Shown: positions 44,629-55,289, counted from the first letter of the stretch. The stretch: DNA of 64,000 nucleotides from Eublepharis macularius (GCF_028583425.1 NC_072798.1:11100501-11164500), one strand, 5' to 3'. The notes: generated by a model not told the origin, from the letters alone. Made by a program: numbers and translations.

Positions 44629-45550
44629 GGGGTGTGCAATCTGAGATTCTTGATCTGGCTAAATAGCCAGATTTATGCCGAATCTGCTATGCTGAATCTA
44701 TGCTGAATTATGCTGTGCTGAATCACATTGGAGAATCCTGGATGGGATCCAATAATATAGACTCTGATCGGCAGGAAAGAGGTGGAGAAGCAGCCGTGAC
44801 CGAGAGTGCAATAGGTGGCGTGAAGTGGAGGCAAGCTCTGTGCTACAGCAGGAGAGTGGCATGCGACTGGCGGGCAGGAGAGCTGCCAGGCAGGAGGAGA
44901 GTGGCACAAGGCTGGCAGAGGATAGGAGACAGCAGGAAGAGTGGGTTCTCATTCTGCCCCTCCGCTCCTACCCAAGCTCCAAAAGAGCCCTTAAACCCAT
45001 CGCTCACCACCTTTTAAACTCCATGGCTCTCGTGAGCCTCCCTCTGCTCTTCAATTTGAGAGGATTACCTGGTTTGACATTGGGATTCTCTAGTCTGACA
45101 TTGGTTCCCATGCTTCCCCTTGATCCTGTTGGGCTTTGTTGGTTCAGCTTGCATTGGGAGTTGGATTTGCATTTAGGACTGGTTTTTTGCCTTCGCTTAA
45201 GGTTTCCCCTTGACTGGAAAGCCTTGGAAATGTTTTCCCCTAGGAAAGAGTGAAGAGTGGCTGAAGGCAGCTTGTTCAAGGACCCATAGAACTGGACCCT
45301 AGGTTCAATCTTCCTAAAACTTGATGCATCTTTAGTGGACAGGAAGTAGTAATTTCCCTGAAAATTTGGTAGAGTTGCCTTGGAAAATGACACACTCACA
45401 CCAGCCTTCTGGAATAATGGCCAGATAAATTCAGGATTGTCTAACCAGATTAGTGAATCTGACCCAGATTTCAGGGATACTGATTTTTTTTTGTATCCCT
45501 GAAACCTGGATCCAGATCACCTTTGTGTGTGTGTGTGTGTGTGCACACCT
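44629..45550. mobile_element. hAT-like element (TAGGGGTGTGCAATC), tentative
   Basis: 'TAGGGGTGTGCAATCTGAG' at the left and 'TGTGTGCACACCTC' at the right are weakly inverted. Subterminal words 'GCCGAATCTGCTATGCTGAA' and 'GGGATACTGATTTTTTTTTG' are reminiscent of 26679-27660. The interior G+C-rich frames (142 and 131 codons on opposite strands, 44825-45399) lack any domain. No duplication found. Confidence 0.4.
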
Positions 45551-45582
45551 CTTCTTCCAACTGTTTAATTAACAGCATGATC

Positions 45583-45666
45583 AATTAATCAGTTGATTAA
45601 TCAGTTGATTAATCGGTTGATTAATCGGTTGATTAATCAGTTGATTAATCGGTTGATTAATCAGTT
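45583..45666. repeat. 12-bp tandem repeat of the palindrome GATTAATC
   Basis: Six exact-period units GATTAATC(A/G)GTT start at 45595, 45607, 45619, 45631, 45643 and 45655, preceded by one degenerate unit. Each contains the 8-bp palindrome GATTAATC, two overlapping TAATC homeodomain core sites. Flanking 'TTCCAACTG' (45555) and 'CAGTTGGAA' (45662) are inverted. Confidence 0.9.
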
Positions 45667-45744
45667 GGAAAGGGTCAATTTTTACTGGTGTACCTCTAGA
45701 TTAATGGGTAATCCAGTCCTCATGTATTATAGTCCGCAATAGTT

Positions 45745-45805
45745 GAGTCCAATAGCACCTTAAAGACCAAAAATATTTTTAGGGTATAAGCCTTCCAGAG
45801 TCAAG
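45745..45805 (+). repeat. TAGTAGCACC repeat, diverged fragment
   Basis: 'GAGTCCAATAGCACCTTAAA', 'GGGTATAAGCCTTCCAGAG' and 'TCAAGCTCCCT'. Confidence 0.5.
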
Positions 45806-46261
45806 CTCCCTTCAAATGGTCATGGTCATATTCTTGAACAGGATTCTGTTAAAGAAAGTAAAATATTAAAGATGAGTTATAAATATTCTAAACCAATAAA
45901 CACCATATTTTGTAATCCTGAAATAACAACAAGATGCTTGACAATATAATCATCAACATCAGAGCCACAAACTTATCACAAGTTGGGCACAGCTCGGTTG
46001 TAAACACAGTCTTCCAATAAACACATTTCTCAATGTTCTCTCTAAGGCTATGGGATACATTTGGCTGTAAATGGGCTTTTGATCCTGTCTCAGGTAGTGC
46101 TGTGTGGCAAGACTTAACCCATTACTAGTCCCTCTAATTAATGCGTAATTCCTTGGGACAGGATATGGTTACATGTCCCATTTCATGCTGATTGCTATAC
46201 ATATATCCATTTTCATGCCAATTGCTATACATACTCTTCTCCAAGGTACCTGCATGCTACC

Positions 46262-46774
46262 TGTCATGTATGCCTACCTACATACCTGCCATTAATGTGT
46301 TTTGCATTTTGTGCTGATCATAACTGTTTGCTAAGGTTGTATTCTGTATACTGTATTAATCATCTGAGAATGTGTAAACTGCTAACCTGAAATGTACTGA
46401 GCCAGTGGGGGTTGTCTGTTACCTGTTGAAGGCATTTACTTTCACTTCTACAGTAAGTGTCCTTGGATGCAAGCTGCTGTCAGCCAGCAATGTATCTTTT
46501 CTCAGAGACTGAGATGATTTCATTCTGTACTACGTCTAGCCTAAACTAATCAGTTCCCATGTACCTCTTTGGGGTGTTCGCGCCAGAATGTTAACGGACC
46601 CAAAGGGTGGGAAGTTTCCCTATAACTAACTCAACCTTTTTTGAATAGTCACTTCTGCCAATGCATTCGTATAGATCCCTTGGACTGTATAGATCTCTAA
46701 TAAAAGTTACTTCAACCAATGCACCTGAGTGCTTGCTGTGAGGGACTTGGGGATTTACCTGCCAAGAACTGACA
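46262..46774 (+). mobile_element. Solo LTR of a retrovirus-like element, intact target duplication
   Basis: The 513-bp unit starts TGTCATGTATG and ends GAACTGACA. CTACC flanks both ends exactly (46257-46261 and 46775-46779), a 5-bp duplication. A polyadenylation signal lies at about 46698 ('CTAATAAAAG'). Same family as 6895-7384. With matching flanks and no internal region it is a solo LTR left by recombination. Confidence 0.85.
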
Positions 46775-47038
46775 CTACCACTGTCAGGTGGGGTGAATAG
46801 CGGCACCCCCAAGACCATTTCACATCAAGAAAATTGTACAGGAGGAAAGGACAAGCCACCTTCCCTATGTGCCATATTTCAAGTTAAAATCAGACATCAC
46901 ACATGAGATAACTGATTTTTTAAAAAAAATACTGATAATCACGGTACTCCCATCTTCTCATCTGGATTGGCCCTTCCACCGTGCCAGTTAACAGGCTCGC
47001 TCGATTCGGTTGACTCTAAGCATCTCTACCAAACCAGG

Positions 47039-47537
47039 TGTCATTCCCTGGCAGTTAGGTCTCTCAAGCCCTCCACAGTTAACAAGCAGGTGTTCCAGTT
47101 GAAGTAGCTTTATTGAGATCCATACAGTTCAGGATGTTCACACAAAGGTGGTAACTGGCAGAAGTGACAATTCAAACAAAGGCTTTACTAATTATAGGGA
47201 AACTTCCCGCCCTTCGGGGCCCGTTGACATTGTGGTGCGAAGCCCCAAAGAAGTTACATGGGAACAGATTAGTTTAGACTACATGAATTACAAAGGAAAA
47301 TATCCCTGTCTCTGGGAAAAGATACAATGTGTGCTGCTAGCAGCTTGCCTTCAAGGACATTTGCTGGAAGAAGTGAAAGTACATATTTGCAATAGATAAT
47401 GGAGAGGCCCCACTGGCTCTCCTGCAATTAATATCAGCAGTTAAGATGATCTACACAGAATACAGCATATAACTCTGGCAAACAGCAATGACAAAATGCA
47501 GAATACAATCATGGCAGGTATGCTGGCATCCATGACA
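47039..47537 (-). mobile_element. LTR of the same family, inverted
   Basis: The plus strand starts TGTCATTCCC (the complement of the LTR 3' end) and ends 'GCATCCATGACA'. The minus strand carries 'CTCAATAAAGC' in the R region. Flanks (CCAGG and CTCAA) do not match. It lies 264 bp from 46262-46774 in the opposite orientation, so the two are not the ends of one provirus. Confidence 0.75.
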
Positions 47538-47539
47538 CT

Positions 47540-48690
47540 CAAACAAAACAAGAAAGTCTTCACTAGACAGCACTGGACAGCAGTTGGAGAGATGGGGGAA
47601 TGGAGTGCATCGTTGGCTCTCTGGCCATACAAGAGCTTCTAGCCACTTCTTGGTAAAAAAACACAGAAATATCTCCCATTGTATCCAACCCAATGGGTCA
47701 AGGAAAACCATGTGTAGAGTCACATCATGCAAAGCAGTCCCCTCTTCTGCAAGAGGAAACAGGGTGGGGAGAGTCACTTGCCCACATCGGGTTTCACACC
47801 ACAGATGAGGGGCAGGGGTTAGACTAGATGGTCTGTAAAGCAGGCAGTATTCTGTAAGGAGAACCCAGGACTGGGGGATTCAACGGCGTGACGTTTTTGC
47901 AATCCAGAAAACTTCACACAGCACAGCAAAACTGCGACGGACTGCAGTGGACATCTCTGCCTGGCACAGACTCTCAGAGAGTTGAATCTCTGTTTCTTTA
48001 AGCACTAAATAGTCTCTGAAGGCGGAAAAGCAGGTTAATCAAAATAGCACAAGCAGGTGTAAGTACAGACCTTTTCTATAAAAGAAAATTAAGTAGAACT
48101 AGTAATTATAACCGGCGAACAACCTTTCAGTGTAGTCAATAAGAAAGTCAATTTGCTTATAATAATGAGGTACTCTGTCATGAACAATCTGTTCATACTT
48201 TGTTCCCAAGAGCTTCCAGCGAGGGGGGAAAAAAATCCCAGCCCTGGATGACATTTGATGCGTTCTGTCACGTTATCAACCGAACATCAGTTGGAGAGTT
48301 ATAAAATGGTGCTGAAAGGTGATATGGGGAGAGATTATAACATAGGGTGGGGAGAGCAGGATTCCCATTCCTAGAGCAGAGCAGAGTGCTGCAGAATGAA
48401 GGTGCACTTATTTCAGTAGCTCTGCTCTAGAGTAAGTGGCCTTGCTCCTACACCTTGAACAAGGCCTGGCTTTATTTTTAAGGCAATTGCACAAAAGCTC
48501 CGGAGTGCCTATCAATAGCTTAGCCGTAACAATGAAATGCAACTGCCCTATTCAGAAGTTGTGTATCTTTACGGACCAGATGCTTCAGGTAGACAACAGG
48601 AGATGATTTTCCTCCTTTAAAAAACAAAACTGTTTATTTATTTATTTAATCAACAGGATGGGACTTTCAATAAACATTGCAAACATTGTC
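47540..48690. other. Repeat-poor stretch of 1.1 kb
   Basis: No gene or repeat recognised apart from a TTTA run near 48632. Confidence 0.35.
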
Positions 48691-48692
48691 CT

Positions 48693-48740
48693 GATGCGTG
48701 GTACATAAATCGAATGTTGTTGTTGTTGTTGTTGTTATAA
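48693..48740 (+). mobile_element. 3' end of the GTT-tailed SINE
   Basis: 'CCTGATGCGTGGTACATAAA' then 'TCGAATG' and seven GTT units. The body is missing. Confidence 0.75.
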
Positions 48741-48799
48741 ATATCTGGAAATGATCAGAAATCTGGAAACGGAGCTGAAGCAAAGCAGAAGTATTACCA

Positions 48800-49225
48800 T
48801 GACATGCTGTGTGTGTAAACTGCTGTCAAGCCACAATTTATGGCAACTCCAGCAAGGGGCTTTCAAGGCAAGTGAGAAGCAGAGGTGGTTTGCCAGTGCC
48901 TTTCTCTGCAGAGTTTTCCTTGGTGGTCTCTCATCCAAGTGGATCCAGAACAGTTAGCCGTGTAGTTGCAAAATAGTAAAAATTCCAGTAGCACCTTTAA
49001 GACTAACCAACTTTATTGCAGCATAAGCTTTCGAGAACCACAGCTCTCTTTGTCAGATGCATGCATGCATCTGATGAAGAGAGCTGTGGTTCTCGAAAGC
49101 TTATGCTGCAATAAAGTTGGTTAGTCTTAAAAGTGCTACTGGACTCTTTACTATTTCCCATCCAAGTAGTGACCCTGCTTAACTTCTGAGATCTGACGAG
49201 ACTGGGCAGTAGCATACTGCCTTCC
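48800..49225 (-). mobile_element. 5S rRNA-derived SINE, split by a palindromic element
   Basis: 48800-48940 carries 'AGCAGAGGTGGTTTGCCAGT' and ends 'CATCCAAGT'. 49159-49225 restarts with 'CATCCAAGT' and runs into the antisense 5S boxes ('GACCCTGCTTAACTTCTGAG'). Confidence 0.8.
48941..49158. mobile_element. Palindromic element of the TAGTAGCACC family, best copy
   Basis: Arms of about 85 bp pair around the centre 'GCATGCATGC' (about 49061-49070): 'GCATAAGCTTTCGAGAACC' with 'GGTTCTCGAAAGCTTATGC', and 'AAGACTAACCAACTTTATTG' with its complement. CATCCAAGT is duplicated at 48932-48940 and 49159-49167. No coding capacity. Confidence 0.8.
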
Positions 49226-49990
49226 CACCCATCGTGACATGTTAAAGATGCAAAAATTATCTAGAAAGATCCTACTTACAGCTACAGGCAGGATGGCCCC
49301 TAAACCTTTACCCAATTAGCTTCTAAACAATTCTGCACAGTACAACCCTATTGCCTCTGTAGAAAAGCCCTGTTGAATAATTCCGCTTTGCACCCTTTGG
49401 GGAAAGCTGGGAGAATGGGAGCCTTCTTGACTTCATCACGCAGTCCTTGCTCTACTTGTGGTTGGCCCCCCTCGGCAGCTGAAGGCCAGACTAGATGGAC
49501 CATCAATCTGATCCAACATTTCATGGGTATTCAGAGGCCACAGGGTGAAAACAAAACCACATATTATGGCCCCAGGACATTGTTTGTGTTCTTCAGGAAT
49601 GTTAAATAGAGAGTACGACCATGTACATTGTAAATTCTGTTTGGTTCTTTTTCTTGTTGTTCAGGAAGTCCATATTCTTACCATGTATTTTAAAATATAT
49701 TTTCCCCCATTTACAGTGGTTTCTTTTTACAATGTGCATTTGAATGACAGGGTGCCTGCTTTTCATGTAAAACGTAATAACAATTCATTTTATGCCCTCT
49801 TCAGTAACAGATGATGTGTGATGCACCCTTTTAAGCTGCTATTGTTCTTATCCAATTATTCTTAGACTTCAAACCACCAAGACATCTCTGCAGTTACTTT
49901 GGTCTTGCCTAAGTTCCTACTTTAAAACTATATTTTGGCAGCAGTCCTAAGAACACTTTCATAGCCAGAATTGATCCCTTTGTCTTTGAG
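49226..49990. other. Mostly repeat-poor, with an L2/CR1-like fragment
   Basis: 49340-49530 carries 'TGTTGAATAATTCCGCTTTG' and 'CCAGACTAGATGGACCATC', which look LINE-derived. Elsewhere nothing recognised. Confidence 0.4.
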
Positions 49991-49994
49991 TCTT

Positions 49995-50415
49995 GAGTCT
50001 CTCTACATGAGACGCCTTAGCACGTGCTCATCAAGTGTAGGGAGACACAATGTTTGTCGGGAAGAGTAGTTTAAAAAGAGTTGGCAGAGATCGCTCCTCA
50101 GAGGGTTTGTTAATTTCAACTCCCCAAAAGCTCTGTCAATTTCACCTTTCTAGTCTAAAGCTGTGTGGGATGGCAATCAGAGAGCTGTGAGGAATGGAAA
50201 TGGGCTGGAGCTCCTTCCAGAGCTGGGCTTGGACCTGGAGAGGTTATAATGGGCTGAAATTTCCCTTCTGGCATTTCACAGCCCATTCACTCAGCTCCAG
50301 TGTATAGCAAAGCTTTTGCCCGGCCATCAGCTCTGTCTTTTTAAACTAACCTCCCCAGCTAACATTGCATCCCCCAACACGTGTTCTTCATGTGTTAGAT
50401 GTCCTGTGTGAAGAG
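49995..50415. mobile_element. Diverged foldback related to 15159-15517
   Basis: 'GTTTGTCGGGAAGAGTAG' with 'TTTAAAAAGAG' near 50055 and the complement 'CTTTTTAAACTAACCTCCCC' near 50336, plus 'GAGGGTTTGTTAATTTCAAC' as in 18659. Boundaries are approximate. Confidence 0.5.
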
Positions 50416-50620
50416 ATTCCAATGGCCAACCAATATAACAAAGGAATGCTCAGCCACTCACAGTACCACAGGTAGAAAAAGCAATTTTTAAAGCAGTAGC
50501 CCTTAACAATGGTTAGATTTATTTTTTTTTTCTATTGAATTTTAATAAAGTCATCATGAAAATGACATCATTTTCATCCTGACAAAAGAAATCTGGACTC
50601 TTGAATCATACTAGAGTAGG

Positions 50621-51057
50621 TGTCATGGCCCAGCCTGGGCACAGTGAGAGTGAGGACTCCTCCGGAAGAGAGCAGTCTTGTGTAGACAGCCATGACTCCT
50701 CGGGAGAAGAGGAGCTCCGTGTGGCCAGCCCTACCCCTGACTCAGCAGAAGCCAGGGATCAGGAACCACAGCTGCTGGTTAATCAGAGTTCACAGCCAGC
50801 AGCTGAGACAGAGACACAGGCAGTCTCCAGCTCCAATACCACTGGGGAAGCCCAGCCAGGCGCTTCCACCCCCCCAGGTCCGCCCACACCTAAAGAGTGC
50901 TTTTTGGGTTCTGGAGACACACCTGGTGTTGTATTCGTGCTCTGATTTTGGACTGGACTGGGCTTTTGGATTCTGAACTCAACCCTGGCTTTGAACTAGT
51001 GCGCTTACTGTGGACTGGACTTGGACTACTCTGCTTGGGCTAGCCCAGCCCATGACA
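50621..51057 (+). mobile_element. Putative solo LTR or TIR element (TGTCATGGCCCAGCC)
   Basis: 'TGTCATGGCCCAGCC' at the left and 'GCCCAGCCCATGACA' at the right are inverted, with TG...CA ends. Flanks GTAGG and GTAGT agree in four of five positions. An open frame at 50601-50945 is Ser/Glu/Pro-rich (SESEDSSGREQS, DSSGEEELRVASP), begins before the element and has no domain. I cannot decide between LTR and DNA transposon. Confidence 0.5.
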
Positions 51058-51339
51058 GTAGTCACGGCATTCAGTTACAAACAACTCTAATGCTAAATTA
51101 ATAGGGTTATTATAGCACATCTCAAGCATTCAGAGGACATCATATATTTTTGTAACAGTCTGCTCAAGTGTCCCGTTAAGCAAGGCAGGATTGTTTCAGA
51201 TAGGAGGGCTGAAACTGAAAGGTCCAAGGCCTTGTCCAAGGCTACCTAAGTGAGCTCATGTTGTTTCTTGTTTGAAGCATGTTTAGCCCAGCCTTCTCTC
51301 CAAAACTTTTCAAAGCAGCACCAAACTGTACTGATCATC

Positions 51340-51586
51340 AAGCCAGCTTAGTGTAGTGGTTAAAAGTGGCAGGTCTCTAATCTGGAGAGCCGGGTTTGAT
51401 TCCCTACTCCTCCACTTGAAGCCAGCTCTGAGAGAATCACAGCTCTCGCAGGGCTCTCTCAGCCCCACCCACCTCACAGGGTAATTGTCATGAGGATAAT
51501 AATAACACACTTCGTAAACCGCTCTGACTGGGCATTAAATTGTCCTGAAAGATGGTATATAAATCAAATATTATTAGTATTAGTAT
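51340..51586 (+). mobile_element. tRNA-derived SINE (GTT-tailed)
   Basis: 'AGCCAGCTTAGTGTAGTGG' to 'GTATATAAATCAAATATTA'. The tail has turned into ATT/AT-rich sequence, and a short deletion lies after 'GAAGCCAGCT'. Confidence 0.8.
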
Positions 51587-51676
51587 TATACATTATAATA
51601 ATACTAAAAATATATAATATATTATATATTAATATAAATGTAATGTATAATATAATATGTAATGTATAATATGTAC
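51587..51676. repeat. AT-rich, partly self-complementary tract
   Basis: ATT/TATA iterations such as 'ATATAATATATTATATATTA' and repeated 'TAATGTATAATATG'. Probably expanded from the SINE tail. Confidence 0.7.
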
Positions 51677-51775
51677 ATTACAGAGACCCATGGCACAGAG
51701 TGGTAAGCTGTAGTACTGCAGTCCAAGCTCTGCTCATGACCCGAGTTCGGTCCTGGCGGAAGCACATTTTCCTGC
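51677..51775 (+). mobile_element. Sauria SINE 5' fragment
   Basis: 'CACAGAGTGGTAAGCTGTAG', 'TACTGCAGTCCAAGCTCTGC' and 'CCGAGTTCGGTCC' (B box). Ends after 'GGCGGAAGC'. Confidence 0.85.
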
Positions 51776-51899
51776 CATTTTCTTCTGATGGAACTTGATC
51801 GGGTCACTAGTACCATGGTCAAAAGTTATGTCACTATTTCAACAACTTTTCCCAGTAAAACATTTTTTCATAGAGGTTAGTCTTGCAACAATATAGACA

Positions 51900-51995
51900 T
51901 CCTTGACATCCTTGGTGGTCTCCTGTCCAAAAGCTAACCAGGGACAGCCCTACTTAGCTTCCAGTATCTGACAAGATGAGGCTAGCCATAGGTAA
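51900..51995 (-). mobile_element. 5S rRNA-derived SINE fragment
   Basis: 'AAAGCTAACCAGGGACAGCC' and 'CTACTTAGCTTCCAGTATC' are antisense 5S box sequence. Tail missing. Confidence 0.65.
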
Positions 51996-52027
51996 AATCC
52001 AGTTTAGTCGAATTCCTCAGATATAAA

Positions 52028-52330
52028 GATACACTAGAGTGGTAAGCTACAGTACTGCAGCCCAAGCTCTGTCCATGACCTGAGTTCGATCCTGGTGGAA
52101 GCTGGGTTCAGGTAGCCGGCTCAAACTTGGCTCAGCCTTCCATCCTTCCGAGGTTGGTAAAATGAGTACCCAGTTTCCTGGGGGTAAAGTGTAGACGGCT
52201 GGGGAAGGCAATGGCAATCCACCCCATAACAAATGTCTGCCAAGAAAACGTTGTGACGCAACGTCCCCCCATGGGTCAGTAATGACTCGGGGCTTGCAAG
52301 GGGGACTGCTTTTACCTTTTTATTATACAT
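52028..52330 (+). mobile_element. Sauria SINE, full length
   Basis: 'GAGTGGTAAGCTACAGTAC', 'GAGTTCGATCC', 'CCTTCCATCCTTCCGAGG', 'GGTAAAATGAGTACCCAG', 'CAAGAAAACGTTGTGACGC' and 'TGCTTTTACCTTTT' tail. Confidence 0.9.
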
Positions 52331-52594
52331 TTAAAGAGACATCCTGCCACAACAAAAGTGGGAAAAACTCTCACTTTGATTTTTGACATTTCCAACCACT
52401 TTTTAATTTTCTACCTTATTTACAAACCTACCTATTTCTGCTTTGCATTTAATTATTTTACACACACCCCTTTCTCCCCAGTGGGAACCTAAAGCAGCTG
52501 ACATCATTCTCCTCTCCTCATTTTTATCCTCACAACAACCTGGGGAGGTAGGTCAGATGGAGAGCATATGACTGTCCCAAGATCACCCAGCAAC

Positions 52595-52870
52595 TTATTT
52601 CTATTTATTTATATTTAATTTATATTCCACCCTCCCCCCATCAGCAGGCTCAGGGCGGTTCACAACCAAGTTTAAAAAACATATTTCATCATATATACAA
52701 TTTAAAATCATAAAACATCCTAATACATAGATTAAAATACATGTAAACATATTCACATCCCGATCTGATCCAAGCCACACAGTCACGCCCGACCCTCGGC
52801 TGCTCCGTAGATCAACCCCCTGCAGGCCTTTCTGTCCTATAGCGCATCGAGGGAGATCCGCAGAGTCCCG
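52595..52870 (-). mobile_element. L2-like LINE 3' end
   Basis: 'TATTTATATTTAATTTATAT' then 'CAGCAGGCTCAGGGCGG' is the antisense of the '...GAGCC...AATAAATAAA' end. Upstream LINE sequence is diverged. Confidence 0.6.
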
Positions 52871-53012
52871 CAGTGAAGTTTTTACAGGGTAGTTCACCAT
52901 TGCTTTCCCCAACCCAACACACTCAGCCGTATGACAGCCACGGATGGTAAATCATACGTTGCCACCCCCTTGGCACTTGGAGCCGGTGTGGGATAAGGGG
53001 GAAACATATTCA

Positions 53013-53019
53013 CATACAC

Positions 53020-53070
<51 letters not shown>

Positions 53071-53192
53071 AACACAGAGGCACATAATCCATAATCTTTG
53101 CCAATTTACCATGGCAATTTACCTTATATATATGCATGTATGTATATAAACACAGCGACACATAATCCATAATCTTTGCCAATTTACCATGT
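53013..53192. repeat. (TG)n/(TATG)n microsatellite with a duplicated flank
   Basis: A CATA/TG tract at 53013-53070 is followed by 'CACATAATCCATAATC' and 'TTTGCCAATTTACCATG' (53080-53111). The same text recurs at 53159-53190 after a second TATATG tract. Local duplication of microsatellite plus flank. Confidence 0.85.
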
Positions 53193-54344
53193 CAAAGCAG
53201 GGATTTGAACATGGGTCACCCAGACCCCTAATCTGGCACTCTAACTACTACACAATATGTTTTATCAGTGTTATTTTAAACTGTACGGGGCCATAGATCA
53301 TTAATAAGCCTTTTAAAACCATTTAGCCTAATGACCAAATTTAATAAGAAATTTCCCCCTATGTTCCCCAGCACTTCTGCAAGGTCAGAGACTGTCTTAG
53401 TTTTAGTGCCCCGTCTATGGAACTCCCTGGTCAAGAATGCCCACTGGCATTTTCCCCCATCCTTGACAGATTACTGAAGAACATGATCTTCTAAAGGCCT
53501 TGGGATCTTCCGGTCTCAAATGAAATCAGCGGGAGTTTTGATTTTTGATCTTCCTGACAAGTCCTTTCATCTGTCTATTTGATCAGACCGGGCTGTTTGG
53601 CATCTACAAGGAGCCAAACTTTTTTCCCCTTTTCTGCTGCCACTTCTCCTTTGGGGGACTAATAACCCCAAGAGACGTATTGAAAATGAAACCACCAAAT
53701 GAAATTGACGAAGGCTTTCTTAGCGGCTGAAAACCTCAGGTCAATATCATTTTCTATCCACAAGGAGAGCTCTCAGTAGATTAGATTGGATGGGAGAACA
53801 GCTGGGAGACTAGCAACATGAAACGAAATTGACCAAGGTTTCCTTAGCCGTAGCACGGTTGGGAAATTGAGAACAGAAAAACACTGGGAGAGAGAAAAGG
53901 CTCATGGTTGTGGAGAGCAAGGGAAGAGGATGTGGAGCAACGCCACCAGCTGAAGAATGAGGCCAACTGCACATGCACAGAAGTGGTACACATACAACCT
54001 AATTTAGCTGCTTTTAAATGAGAACAACCTTTAGATGACCCTGGGTGCATGTAGACCAGGTCTGTTTTTACTCTGCTTACTGGCCACAGAACATCACGCC
54101 AAGCTACTGGAACAACAGCATCTTCCTGGCACGATTTCACATGAGAAACTGGAAAATGGCCCAGTTTGGCCTCCTAGAGAGATGGAACTTGAAGTAGGCC
54201 TCTCCCATTGATCTTAGATTCAGGATTCTCTTCGACACAGAAAGGAGCCAGGCCATTTGAAGGTTTCTAGACCAAGGTACATCTTTAAATTGGGTCTAGA
54301 AACTCATACGAACTTAATGTGCATGTACATAAAATGATCTCAAG

Positions 54345-54520
54345 TAACATGCAACTTATGGTGGCCCCAGCAAGGGGGCTTTCAAGGCAAGTGAGAAGCA
54401 GAGGTGGTTTTGCCATTGGCTTCCTCTGCACAGCCTTCCTTGCTGGTTGCCCATCCAAGTATTGACTCTGCTTAGCTTCCAAGATCTGATGAGATCAGGT
54501 GATACCATGCCACCTTCTCT
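54345..54520 (-). mobile_element. 5S rRNA-derived SINE
   Basis: 'CAAGTAACATGCAACTTATG', 'GAAGCAGAGGTGGTTTTGCC' and 'TGCTTAGCTTCCAAGATCTG' on the plus strand. Confidence 0.8.
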
Positions 54521-54569
54521 CCCCAGGAATCAAATACGATTTCTTTAATATTAGTGTGATATTGTCTCA

Positions 54570-54730
54570 AGGAAGGCAGTCCAATCTCATCAGATATCAG
54601 AAGCAAGGTCAGTACTGGGAATTGGGGGCTACAAGGCAGACAGCAGAGGAAGGCAGTGGCCAACCACTTCTGCTTCTCATCTGCCTTGAAAGCCCCTTGC
54701 TGAGGTCCCCATAAGTTGATAGCACACATA
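54570..54730 (+). mobile_element. 5S rRNA-derived SINE, opposite orientation to its neighbour
   Basis: 'CCAATCTCATCAGATATCAG', 'GCAAGGTCAGTACTGGG', 'AAAGCCCCTTGCTGAGG' and 'CCATAAGTTGATAGCAC'. Head-to-head with 54345-54520, 50 bp apart. Confidence 0.8.
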
Positions 54731-54794
54731 TGCATAATCCTGTCTCACTAGGTAACCCCTAAATGGATTGCAGTCTGCTTTGTGTTGGCTGAAG

Positions 54795-55286
54795 TGAGGG
54801 GTCATTTCATAGAAAAAGAGCTGCAGGAACTCATTAGCATAACTCATTAGCATAACTCATTCGCATATGTCACACCCCTTGACATCACCAAAAGTGTGTC
54901 ATTGGCATAACTGATTTGCATATGCCACACCCCCTGACATCACCTATCCTGGCTGTTTTGGACCCAATCCTGGCCATTCAGGGCCGAAATTGGGCCCAAA
55001 ATGGCAAAAAGGGGCTGAAAATGGCTGAAAAGGGGCCCAAAATGGTCAGAATTGGGCCGCTGCTGAGCGGGGAGAGCGATCCACCACCCATAAGAGGCCC
55101 AATCCTGGGCCTTTTTATGACCAATCCTGGCTGTTTTAGGCCCAATCCTGGCCATTTTGGGCCCAATCCATGCCAAAATGGGCCCAAAATGGCAAAAAAT
55201 CAGGTGGGCGGGGCCACTTGACATGTGACCTCTTTGGAGAACTACTGGAACTATGTTCCTGCATGTTCCCCCTCAAAATGAGCCCT
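54795..55286. mobile_element. hAT-like element (AGGGGTCATTT...AAAATGAGCCCT)
   Basis: The inverted ends are AGGGGTCATTTC (near 54797) and 'CAAAATGAGCCCT' (55274-55286). GGCTGAAG is duplicated exactly at 54787-54794 and 55287-55294. The interior has 'ACTCATTAGCATA' direct repeats and a G+C-rich self-complementary tandem tract built on 'GGCCCAAAATGGC/GCCATTTTGGGCC' (54950-55200). The frames there on both strands are repeat artefacts. Confidence 0.75.
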
Positions 55287-55289
55287 GGC

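Noticed and set aside
46262..47537. A complete provirus with paired LTRs
   Set aside because: The two LTRs are in opposite orientation, the 264-bp spacer has no coding content or primer-binding site I can see, and the first LTR has its own target duplication.
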